Positions 17,011-22,968 of a stretch of DNA of 22,968 nucleotides are shown piece after piece. The notes beneath the pieces are model-generated. The model saw nothing but the letters and a program-made list of their open reading frames with translations, was not told where the DNA came from and did no database searches. Positions within the stretch are counted from its first letter, which is position 1. Each line of letters opens with the position of its first letter. Source of the stretch: Akkermansiaceae bacterium UBA1315. GTDB lineage: Bacteria > Verrucomicrobiota > Verrucomicrobiia > Verrucomicrobiales > Akkermansiaceae. The position numbers and the translations under genes were made by a program. The stretch lies in the NCBI GenBank assembly GCA_002307065.1, contig DBTN01000040.1, positions 163,396 through 186,363 of the forward strand, in the 5' to 3' direction.

Positions 17011-17826
17011 ATGAAAAAATACACGTTACCAATCGCCTTCATGGCAATCTCGATAAGCACTGCCTTGGCCGTGATGCCCTCCGCTTTGCCAGAGTTTAAA
17101 AATGAAAAGCAACTGCAACAATGGCGGGCCGAGAAAAGATCAGAAGCTACACCAGAAGCACAAGATGAGCAAATATTTTATACCGGTAAACCGAAGTTGA
17201 ACGGGGCGGATTCTTACTCATTCAAATTCAGAAGTTACGACTCGGCCTTGTCGCGTTGGACCTCGGAAGATCCCAGTGGATTTCCTGACGGTGCAAATAG
17301 CAGTATATACGCTCCGATCCCAACAAGTGAGATTGATGCAAATGGTTTATGGACACTATCTTTGATAGACGATTCCAACAGAATGGCGTCTGATACCGGA
17401 ACGGTTAATACCGGCTGGATCAATGGAAACGAAGCTATCTTGGCATCCGTAAGCCTGCATTATTCGGCGAGCGGAGATACCTCTGGAATTGTTACGGGGG
17501 TGGGCTTAGGATCGATTTCGCCACACAGCGACTTTACCACGACGGTAATCGCTGGATTTAATATTGGCGCAACTTCGACAGGGAGTATCTCAATATCTCC
17601 GGCGAGTGGTAGCTGGCACAATACAGATAACGATTTGCAAACCGCTATGACCTACGCCACCCAAGATCTTGGAGATAATAAATATAAATTGACTCTCACG
17701 GTTTCTTCGATTTATAACGGCACGGGTTTGACGGGGGCCGGTATCGCTGGATCTAGTATAAGTTGGAGTTCCGGTGGTGGTCAGCAGACTGCATATGCTT
17801 CAATGACCTTTCAAGCAGTAGAATAG
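17011..17826 (+). CDS. stand-alone Rhs core tip with variable C-terminal domain (tip 1)
   Basis: A 271-residue exported protein. It has a signal peptide (MKKYTLPIAFMAISISTALA), a short conserved helix region (MPSALPEFKNEKQLQQWRAEK), then the second half of the Rhs core: FYTGKPKLN, FKFRSYDSALSRWTSEDPSG, FPDGAN and PTSEIDANGL (109-113). The last matches the Rhs DPxGL boundary, after which effectors begin. The remaining 158 residues are Gly/Ser/Thr-rich, probably all beta strand, low in charge, and match no toxin I know. It could be a pore-forming, adhesive or structural domain. An A-rich leader without Shine-Dalgarno precedes the ATG. It follows the shell gene by 30 bases and probably shares its transcript. 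Confidence 0.87.
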   Translation: MKKYTLPIAFMAISISTALAVMPSALPEFKNEKQLQQWRAEKRSEATPEAQDEQIFYTGKPKLNGADSYSFKFRSYDSALSRWTSEDPSGFPDGANSSIYAPIPTSEIDANGLWTLSLIDDSNRMASDTGTVNTGWINGNEAILASVSLHYSASGDTSGIVTGVGLGSISPHSDFTTTVIAGFNIGATSTGSISISPASGSWHNTDNDLQTAMTYATQDLGDNKYKLTLTVSSIYNGTGLTGAGIAGSSISWSSGGGQQTAYASMTFQAVE

Positions 17827-17828
17827 CT

Positions 17829-18218
17829 ATGAAATTTAACAAATGGATAATAACTTTTTTGTTGTCAATCTGTATTTCGTTATTGGCTAATTCCAAGTCG
17901 GACGCCGCTGATCCTATCAAGGTTGAGGTCAAATTAAGTTGTGGCGGTAATGGAACCATCGATCATCTATCTTCCAGTAATACAGAAGCGAATATTGGGG
18001 AATCCGTTTTTGAGTATGGAAAGGAAAAAATAACAATTGAAAAAAATTATCGATTTAATAAATCGGGTTCTGGAGTATATGAAATGGTAATAAAATTTAT
18101 ATTCAAACAAAAAAATAACCCCAGTAAATCATGGGAAAAAATTATAGTTTTAAATAAGAAAAATTACAAAGAGCTATACCCTTTTGATGGCGTTGAAATG
18201 TTAATCACTGTGAAATAG
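17829..18218 (+). CDS. small exported protein, candidate immunity partner of tip 1
   Basis: A 129-residue protein with no family I recognise. A signal peptide is clear (KFNKWIITFLLSICISLLA...SDAADP), with cleavage near residue 27, so the mature about 102 residues would act in the periplasm. They look beta-rich and Lys-rich (KEKITIEKNYRFNKSG, VYEMVIKFIFKQKN). The ATG lies 2 bases after the stop of tip 1, implying coupled translation; an in-frame upstream extension inside tip 1 is rejected because it lacks sense before the signal peptide. Base composition is strikingly AT-rich compared with the shell gene, as often seen for immunity genes. The immunity role is inferred from position only. Confidence 0.7.
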   Translation: MKFNKWIITFLLSICISLLANSKSDAADPIKVEVKLSCGGNGTIDHLSSSNTEANIGESVFEYGKEKITIEKNYRFNKSGSGVYEMVIKFIFKQKNNPSKSWEKIIVLNKKNYKELYPFDGVEMLITVK

Positions 18219-18679
18219 CAGAATTGATTTTTTGCTTGGCCTCTCATCTGGATAGTAAGATGAGGGCAGGTAATTTCTTTCACGTTGATTCGCAAGAAAA
18301 GTGGAATTTTCCACCCGAAAACTTCTATGAAAAATCATGTGATGTTCGATACTTCAATATTGATTTTTAGTTAATTTGTTGCAAGATTAGTTACCTTAAT
18401 TAGGATGGGTTGGTATATAATTTTGTGACTGGTGTTTAATGGTGTGATTTTTATGTTTCCTGTTGCTGAAATGTACTATTCCTAATGGGTATAAATTGCT
18501 CTATTGAGATTAAATGTGAATGGTTTAAGTGAGATTTTACTCACAGAAAAGAAGATTAAAGCATTATAGTTTTAGAAGGTGTCGCTCGGAATTCATCGGT
18601 TGCCGTCGCAATATCTGCCGAAAAACCACGTGCGGTGGAATCATTGAAATTACCTCCGAAAATAATAATCTGGAAAAGA
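18219..18679 (+). other. AT-rich intergenic stretch
   Basis: About 460 bases without a convincing gene. It holds small inverted repeats (GTGGAA-TT-TTCCAC at 18301-18314; GTGAG-ATTTTA-CTCAC at 18529-18544) and the terminator-like hairpin at 18239-18267. A minus-strand frame (18556-18840) translates near its end as NFNDSTARGFSADIATATDEF, which reads like protein and may be a gene remnant, but it runs antisense into the hydrolase gene. Promoters for the hydrolase/O-antigen-ligase pair should lie in the right part. Confidence 0.45.
18239..18267 (+). terminator. possible terminator after the tip 1 pair
   Basis: GCC-T-CTCATC pairs with GATGAG-GGC across a ten-base loop: nine pairs with one bulge, 21 bases after the candidate immunity gene. 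No long T run follows directly (AGGTAATTTCTTT), so a Rho-independent role is only plausible. Confidence 0.35.
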
Positions 18680-19687
18680 ATGAATCTGATTTTTAATCGA
18701 TCGGCGAATCTGTTTGGGGTGATTTCCTGGATCGTATCTGTTCTTATAGGATCGGCACAGTCGCCGGAAGTGCCTCCCGTTCCACCCCCATTGCCGGAAG
18801 GGGTGGAAGTTTTCACGATAAGAACCGACGCCGAACTCAACCGGCGGATTCCTTTTTATGTGAGAGTGCCGAAGAATTACCAACCTGGTCTGCGTGGAAA
18901 GACTTATCGGATGCTATTTCTCTGTCCCGTGTTGAATCATGACGGCCTTGAGCACATGAACAATTCTGCCAGTTGGTACAAAATTGCCGACGAGAGGCAA
19001 TGGTTTGTGATGACCTGCACTTTCACTCAAAAAGTTGAAGATGCTCACAATCGGCGATTTTCTTATTATTATCCCGATACTTCTTTTTCCGGGAAAGCAA
19101 TGCTCGAGGCGCTTGATCAGGTTTCTAAAAAATATCCCATCGATACGGAACGGTTGTTAATGCAAGGTCTTTCCGGCGGCGGGCAATTTGTTCACCGGTT
19201 TGCGATGTGGGCACCGGAACGAGTTTCGGCGGTTGCGGTCAATTCATGCAGTTGGTTCGATAAACCGAGCAAAGGATGCAATCAGGTCGCGTGGTTCGTC
19301 ACTGTCGGTGAATCAGATGGTGCCTATAACAATTCTCTGGAAGTGGTGGATCAATTGAAAGCGGTAGGGGCCTTTCCCTTGTTTCGATCTTATCCGGGAT
19401 TGTCCCACGAAATCAACAGCGAGGTGATAACTTTAAACATGAATTTCCTTCAGTTTTACGACGATCATACAAAAAAGGATCTCGGCGAAAAACGGCCGTC
19501 GTTTATTTCAGAAAAGGAACGTTTGTCCCTACAGGGAGATAAAATGCCATTTGTCGGCGACAGCCAAGATTGGAAATATTGGCCCAATACCGCTTATGCG
19601 CGGGAGGGAATTGCCAAGGAGTCGATGATCTATTTACCGAATGAAGAGGTTGCCAAGGTGTGGGGAGTAAAAGGAGAAGAAGAATGA
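18680..19687 (+). CDS. secreted alpha/beta hydrolase (PHB-depolymerase-like), paralogue of 12230-13183
   Basis: A 335-residue exported hydrolase. The N-terminal signal (MNLIFNRSANLFGVISWIVSVLIGSAQS) is followed by a Pro-rich linker, then the hydrolase fold: nucleophile Ser165 in QGLSGGGQFVH, Asp213 in VGESDG, and His243 in PGLSHEI. The elbow and length resemble esterase and polyhydroxybutyrate-depolymerase-like proteins; the substrate is unknown. The C-terminal tail, PFVGDSQDW...ESMIYLPNEEVAKVW, matches the tail of the hydrolase upstream of the Rhs gene. ATG 18680 is chosen because GGA lies five bases upstream and it starts the signal; an in-frame ATG at 18635 is less likely. Its stop overlaps the next start by 4 bases (ATGA), so the two are translationally coupled. 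Confidence 0.83.
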   Translation: MNLIFNRSANLFGVISWIVSVLIGSAQSPEVPPVPPPLPEGVEVFTIRTDAELNRRIPFYVRVPKNYQPGLRGKTYRMLFLCPVLNHDGLEHMNNSASWYKIADERQWFVMTCTFTQKVEDAHNRRFSYYYPDTSFSGKAMLEALDQVSKKYPIDTERLLMQGLSGGGQFVHRFAMWAPERVSAVAVNSCSWFDKPSKGCNQVAWFVTVGESDGAYNNSLEVVDQLKAVGAFPLFRSYPGLSHEINSEVITLNMNFLQFYDDHTKKDLGEKRPSFISEKERLSLQGDKMPFVGDSQDWKYWPNTAYAREGIAKESMIYLPNEEVAKVWGVKGEEE

Positions 19688-21102
19688 ATATGGAAACTCC
19701 AATCGAATATTTTTATGGCGACACTCTGCGGTGGAGTTTTGGCTTTGAAAATCCCAACAAGGCGGCGGTACTGTTTGTGTGCGCGATTCCGTTGTTGTGG
19801 GGTCTGTGGCAGATGGCATGGCAAATCAAAAACGGCTGGCTGCGGCTGCCCGCGCTTTTGATTTCAGCGGGGGCAATTCTCGGCGCGTGGTATTGTCTGA
19901 TCATGACATTTTCCCGAGGCGGATTGGTCGCCACGATTTGCGCCTTGGGATATGTCATAGGTTTGCAGGTTTGGAATCAACGGAAGGGGCGAAGGTGGTC
20001 AACAAGCCCGCCATTCTGGCTTTCGATTTTGTTGCTGGGCGTCATGGCTGGAATCATCGCCTGGACCGGTATGGCACAGCGCTCCGGCGAAGCGTTCGGA
20101 AGCGACGCCTCGGTGGGCAACCGGTTCGAACTCTGGGGCAGCGCCTTGCAAATGGCCGTGGACAACCCGCAGGGATTCGGAACCGGAAAATCCGGTGACC
20201 AATACATGCAATGGTATCAGCCGATCGATCGAAGCGAAGGTTATCGGACCTTGGTCAACAGTTACCTGACTTTTATGGTGGAGCAGGGGTGGTTGTGGTT
20301 CGGCCTGTGCATGACAGTATTTGTGATTTTCTGGACTTGGACAAATCCACCTGCGGGTTCGCCATTCCGCGTTGCTTTAAGAGCCTCGATTTTGGGCTTT
20401 TTAGTGGCGGGGGTCTTCAGCACGACGATGGAAGATTACCGGTTATGGATTTTGCCGGCGGTTTGTACGGCAGTCTTGTTGGGCGTCTCCGTTTGGAAGA
20501 AGGCACTGTTCAGCAGAAAGAAGCTGGTTTTGGCCGGCTTGCCTCTTTTGATGGCATGTGGCACTATAGGGATTACCGGTGCGATTAAGAGCGCCAATGA
20601 CCGGTTGCGGCGCGAATTCGGGATAATGGATGGTTTTCGAACAGTCACCGCCGTGGGATCGAAAAGTCCAACGGCCCGGGTGTTTGGCTGTGTGGTTGAT
20701 GAAGCCGTTTTGGGAGATCAGTATGCAAAGCTTTTGAGGGAACTGGCACTCAAAGCCGATGTGAAACTGATCTTGGATGATCACGCGAAGCAAGCCGAGC
20801 GGATGCTTTATATTGGAAAAGCAGTGCATTCATGGCGCGATTATCCATCAAAGCATCTGTATCTCTTGGCGCCCGAAAAAATGGAGGAAGGTGAAGTCGC
20901 GGCATTACTGGCGGAAAGAGAATCGGTGCATATCATGCTTTCCGAAATTGATGAGGATGGTCGCGTCGATTTCTGGGAGGAAATGACCGAAGGAGAACAA
21001 GCCGCACGGTTTCACAAAATAACACTAACCGGCGTCGGCAACCGCGTCGATTGGGCGTGGGACCAGGTGATTCAAGCAGTTCAGAAGATCGATCACCATT
21101 AA
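19684..21102 (+). CDS. O-antigen-ligase/polymerase-like membrane protein with C-terminal soluble domain
   Basis: A 472-residue inner-membrane protein. About eight transmembrane helices are visible, including AAVLFVCAIPLLWGLWQMAW and WLSILLLGVMAGIIAWTGM. FSRGGLVA follows the second or third helix, as in WaaL/Wzy proteins. A periplasmic loop holds GNRFELWGSALQMAVDNPQG, FGTGKSGDQY and NSYLTFMVEQGW, equivalent to the R..W..A...P..G.G...HN.YL...E.G pattern of the Wzy_C domain. The usual His of HN is not evident. The N-terminal half is shorter than in typical ligases. After the last helix come about 160 soluble residues with no clear match, perhaps a degenerate hydrolase fold. AGGAG precedes the ATG. 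It probably handles a surface glycan with its coupled hydrolase. Confidence 0.75.
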   Translation: MNMETPIEYFYGDTLRWSFGFENPNKAAVLFVCAIPLLWGLWQMAWQIKNGWLRLPALLISAGAILGAWYCLIMTFSRGGLVATICALGYVIGLQVWNQRKGRRWSTSPPFWLSILLLGVMAGIIAWTGMAQRSGEAFGSDASVGNRFELWGSALQMAVDNPQGFGTGKSGDQYMQWYQPIDRSEGYRTLVNSYLTFMVEQGWLWFGLCMTVFVIFWTWTNPPAGSPFRVALRASILGFLVAGVFSTTMEDYRLWILPAVCTAVLLGVSVWKKALFSRKKLVLAGLPLLMACGTIGITGAIKSANDRLRREFGIMDGFRTVTAVGSKSPTARVFGCVVDEAVLGDQYAKLLRELALKADVKLILDDHAKQAERMLYIGKAVHSWRDYPSKHLYLLAPEKMEEGEVAALLAERESVHIMLSEIDEDGRVDFWEEMTEGEQAARFHKITLTGVGNRVDWAWDQVIQAVQKIDHH

Positions 21103-21113
21103 GTTAAGCAGAA

Positions 21114-21141
21114 TAATGCTTTACACTTAATGCTTTACACT
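21114..21141 (+). repeat. perfect 14-base tandem duplication with promoter-like sequence
   Basis: TAATGCTTTACACT occurs at 21114-21127 and again at 21128-21141, about 90 bases before the tip 2 start. Each copy contains TTTACA, a good -35 hexamer, and TATATC follows the second copy. It may be the tip 2 promoter, duplicated; the spacing to a -10 box is imperfect (15 bases from the first TTTACA). Confidence 0.65.
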
Positions 21142-21229
21142 ATATCAGTATCGCTTAAAAATGGTTTAGCAGTTGCGCACTATTTGACAAAGGGGCTTTT
21201 TCGTTCACCATACACAATAAAATAAAACA

Positions 21230-22057
21230 TTGAAAAAACATATAACTTCTCTGACGCTGTTAATATTGTTGTGCGGGAGTCTCTTGGCCGCGATTCCATC
21301 GGCATTACCTGAATTCAGAAGTGAGAAGCAGCTAACCCGCTGGCGTGCCGAAAAACTTTCTTCTTTCGATTCGCAATCAGGAGGAGAAATTAGCCCATTC
21401 TATACAGGCAGGCCCTATCTGCCATCCACGAATGCGTATGTATTCAAGTACAGAAGTTACAATGCTGGAATCCTCCGATGGACTTCTGAGGACCCTAGCG
21501 GATATCCTGACGGGGCGAATAATATCAGGTACGCGCCGGTCCCGACCAGCCAGTTCGACTTCTGCGGTTTAGAGGTGCACGCAAGCGATATAAGGGTAGT
21601 CGCCGCAGTTATTTCCGGGTGGCAATCGGTGGGATTTGATATGGCTGCCAATCTCGGTCAACACTCTATGAATGGAGGAGCCGACAGAACGGCCACCTCT
21701 GGCGAAATAGACGCGATTAAGGCTTCATCAGCTTTCACGAACCAGTTCAATAAAGGATGGCTTGATACTCATTACGGCTTACAGGGTAGTGGTTCATATA
21801 GTTATGAACACCTCGTGAATTTTGGTGTTATTTCGGATCTAGGGCTCGCTTACGGCCATGTCACGTTCGGATTTGATATTTCTGTCCAAACAAATGAAAG
21901 CGGATATGAATACAACGTGGACTATTCTTTTGACGATATTTATGACTTCGATCCCAATAGTAATATAAACGCTATTGTCGCATTTCACAACCTCCAAGCT
22001 GCTGGCATAGCCTCTGTCTTTACAACTTCTGGCCAATTCTCGATTTTTTATGAATAA
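21230..22057 (+). CDS. stand-alone Rhs core tip with colicin-M-like C-terminal domain (tip 2)
   Basis: A 275-residue exported protein, paralogous to tip 1 over its first 114 residues: signal peptide (MKKHITSLTLLILLCGSLLA), IPSALPEFRSEKQLTRWRAEK, FYTGRPYLP, FKYRSYN, LRWTSEDPSGYPDGAN, and the boundary PTSQFDFCGL (110-114). The 161-residue C-terminal part is unrelated to tip 1. It contains DDIYDFDPNS (235-244), matching the colicin M catalytic D-x-Y-D spacing at Asp236, Tyr238 and Asp239, after a strand pattern typical of lipid-II-cutting bacteriocins (ISDLGLAYGHVTFGFDI). The expected His six residues on is Asn245; His253 is near. A lipid II target is therefore a hypothesis. No shell gene precedes it. 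It starts at TTG in an A-rich leader like that of tip 1. Confidence 0.85.
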   Translation: MKKHITSLTLLILLCGSLLAAIPSALPEFRSEKQLTRWRAEKLSSFDSQSGGEISPFYTGRPYLPSTNAYVFKYRSYNAGILRWTSEDPSGYPDGANNIRYAPVPTSQFDFCGLEVHASDIRVVAAVISGWQSVGFDMAANLGQHSMNGGADRTATSGEIDAIKASSAFTNQFNKGWLDTHYGLQGSGSYSYEHLVNFGVISDLGLAYGHVTFGFDISVQTNESGYEYNVDYSFDDIYDFDPNSNINAIVAFHNLQAAGIASVFTTSGQFSIFYE

Positions 22058-22520
22058 GACAGCAATCGCTGCTTTAGTATTAGCTTTTGTTGGGGTTTCG
22101 TGCCATCCTAATAAAAAGGTCATTTATGGATGTGATTCAGACACGTCTCATAAGATTTTTGTCGGCGATTTCAATAGCACGGATATAGTTTCGATTGGCA
22201 TTTTTAAAAGTTCCCAGAAGACTTTCTACCCCATTCCTAATTGGAAGGAAAATGTTTCTACAATTTGGATTACAGATCAGATCCAGATCGCAAGTTTCAA
22301 AGATACCCTGTCCCAGGTGAGCTCAGTCAAGAAGAGGCCTGAACTGCGGGAGGGCTGGTCCGGAAGCCTACACTTGATCGTGAACCAAAAAGATGGGACT
22401 AGCGGCTGCCTTTTCGGCAGGCCCATTAGTTCCGGTTTCTTTATCGGCCCTATGTTTGAGAGAGACTCTTATGGATCTATTAGGAATGATTTTTACAATT
22501 TCATAGTAACTTACCTGTGA
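22050..22520 (+). CDS. predicted lipoprotein, candidate immunity partner of tip 2
   Basis: A 156-residue protein of no known family. The N-terminus MNKTAIAALVLAFVGVSC looks like a lipoprotein signal with Cys18 as the lipidated residue, though the residue at -3 is Gly rather than Leu. The mature part is probably periplasmic and membrane-anchored. It overlaps the end of tip 2 by 8 bases, so translation should be coupled. A membrane-tethered periplasmic immunity protein would fit a toxin attacking lipid II, as the colicin M immunity protein also faces the periplasm. This role is inferred from position and export signal only. The frame ends exactly where the IS3-related frame begins (GTGA overlap), so its C-terminus may have been altered by that insertion. 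Confidence 0.7.
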   Translation: MNKTAIAALVLAFVGVSCHPNKKVIYGCDSDTSHKIFVGDFNSTDIVSIGIFKSSQKTFYPIPNWKENVSTIWITDQIQIASFKDTLSQVSSVKKRPELREGWSGSLHLIVNQKDGTSGCLFGRPISSGFFIGPMFERDSYGSIRNDFYNFIVTYL

Positions 22521-22541
22521 TTAGTGAGCTTCTTGAGCTTT

Positions 22542-22569
22542 GCGACAAAAACAAGATAGTTTTTGTCGC
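22542..22569 (+). repeat. inverted repeat GCGACAAAAAC-AAGATA-GTTTTTGTCGC
   Basis: Perfect 11-base arms around a six-base loop, 21 bases after the lipoprotein stop. The T run is inside the 3' arm, not after it. It could terminate the tip 2 transcript, or be an attachment or insertion-element structure at the junction with the transposase fragment. Confidence 0.6.
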
Positions 22570-22585
22570 GAATGGGGATCGAAGC

Positions 22586-22852
22586 TCCCCCGGGAAGTAT
22601 CAAAAACGATTCCCGGTTCGCATCAAGCAGCCGCTCGATGTGCCTAACACACCGGGCCGCTTGTGGTCGATGGATTTCATGCATGACTCACTTCATTACG
22701 GCAAACGCTTCCGCACCCTCAACGTTTTTGACGAAGGTGTGCGCGAAGCATTGGCCATTGAAATTGACACCCCATTACCCACCGAACGCCTCATCCGTGT
22801 GCTGGAAAGACTCAAAGAAATCCGTGGCCTCCCGTGTCGATAACGTAAGCGT
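22586..22852 (+). pseudogene. IS3-family transposase (OrfB) fragment
   Basis: A broken piece of the DDE integrase domain of IS3-family transposases. In frame are KRFPVRIKQPLDVPN, then RLWSMDFMHDSLHYGKRFRTLNV with the first catalytic Asp, then REALAIEIDTPLPTERLIRVLERL and EIRGLP. The frame then stops (22841-22843). In another frame R-V-D-N, the start of the second catalytic motif (RVDNGPE), is readable at 22840-22851 before homology ends. The remaining catalytic Asp/Glu and the helper OrfA are absent, so the element is dead. It abuts the tip 2 immunity gene, and the insertion or deletion here may have shaped that end. Confidence 0.85.
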
Positions 22853-22901
22853 AGTCCGAAGCACCGTATGGGTTTCGTTGCAACTGCCGTATCGTTGTCG
22901 T

Positions 22902-22928
22902 CATAGTCATCGGTTTATGCCGACTATG
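22902..22928 (-). terminator. hairpin near the right edge, possible terminator of a minus-strand gene
   Basis: CATAGT and CGG pair with CCG and ACTATG around TTTATG, with three unpaired bases (CAT) on one side. On the minus strand, a frame ending RKTKPQIKAA stops at 22935, just before this hairpin, so it may close a gene lying mostly outside the window. Ten residues are too few to name that gene. Confidence 0.3.
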
Positions 22929-22968
22929 AAAATTTCAGGCGGCTTTGATCTGCGGCTTGGTCTTTCGC

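Noticed and set aside
16980..17011. Simple frameshift splitting one Rhs gene in two
   Set aside because: The second gene starts with a full signal peptide and linker that also head the independent tip at 21230, so the split is a design rather than a sequencing or mutation event.
18556..18840. Minus-strand frame ending NFNDSTARGFSADIATATDEF
   Set aside because: It overlaps the well supported hydrolase start region and has no start signal; at best a remnant of a lost gene.
22935..22968. Minus-strand frame end RKTKPQIKAA
   Set aside because: Only ten residues are inside the window. The ending is reminiscent of some transposases, but too short to call.

Overview
The window reads as a Gram-negative chromosome segment of moderate GC, and I suspect Verrucomicrobiota. 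The clues are signal-peptide-rich secreted proteins, proteins of the RHS (YD-repeat) family, an O-antigen-ligase-like protein, and lipoprotein or Sec signals next to ordinary complex I and isoleucine genes. The phylum is an inference from gene style; no marker gene here fixes it.

Bases 1-9192 are a housekeeping block. It holds the 5' end of nuoG (minus), a small membrane protein, a YefM/YoeB toxin-antitoxin pair, ilvA (minus), a VF530-type small protein, and a likely minus-strand operon encoding an M16 zinc protease, a GNAT acetyltransferase and a glycosyltransferase-HAD fusion. It ends in tRNA-Leu(CAG). This block is unusually rich in the palindrome ACCGGT (21 copies by eye).

Bases 9193-13183 look acquired. 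There is no ACCGGT here. The stretch begins right after the tRNA 3' end with an 11-base tandem repeat and an excisionase-like helix-turn-helix protein, then a Fic family protein, then about 1.2 kb of GC-rich, hairpin-dense DNA with no convincing gene. It closes with a secreted alpha/beta hydrolase (minus).

Bases 13441-22520 hold the most interesting part: a split Rhs system. A 1179-residue secreted YD-repeat protein stops just before the Rhs hyperconserved end motif. That missing end is encoded as a separate gene with its own signal peptide: a conserved half-core, a D-x-x-G-L boundary and a variable C-terminal domain. A small exported protein follows 2 bases later. About 3 kb downstream a second stand-alone 'tip' protein repeats the conserved N-terminal 110 residues with an unrelated C-terminal domain that carries a colicin-M-like D-x-Y-D motif. 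It overlaps a predicted lipoprotein gene. I read this as one shell protein plus interchangeable, separately exported effector tips, each with its own candidate immunity protein. Between the two tips lies a translationally coupled pair: a secreted hydrolase resembling the one upstream of the Rhs gene, and an O-antigen-ligase-like membrane protein. The window ends in a broken IS3-family transposase, which fits a rearranging locus.
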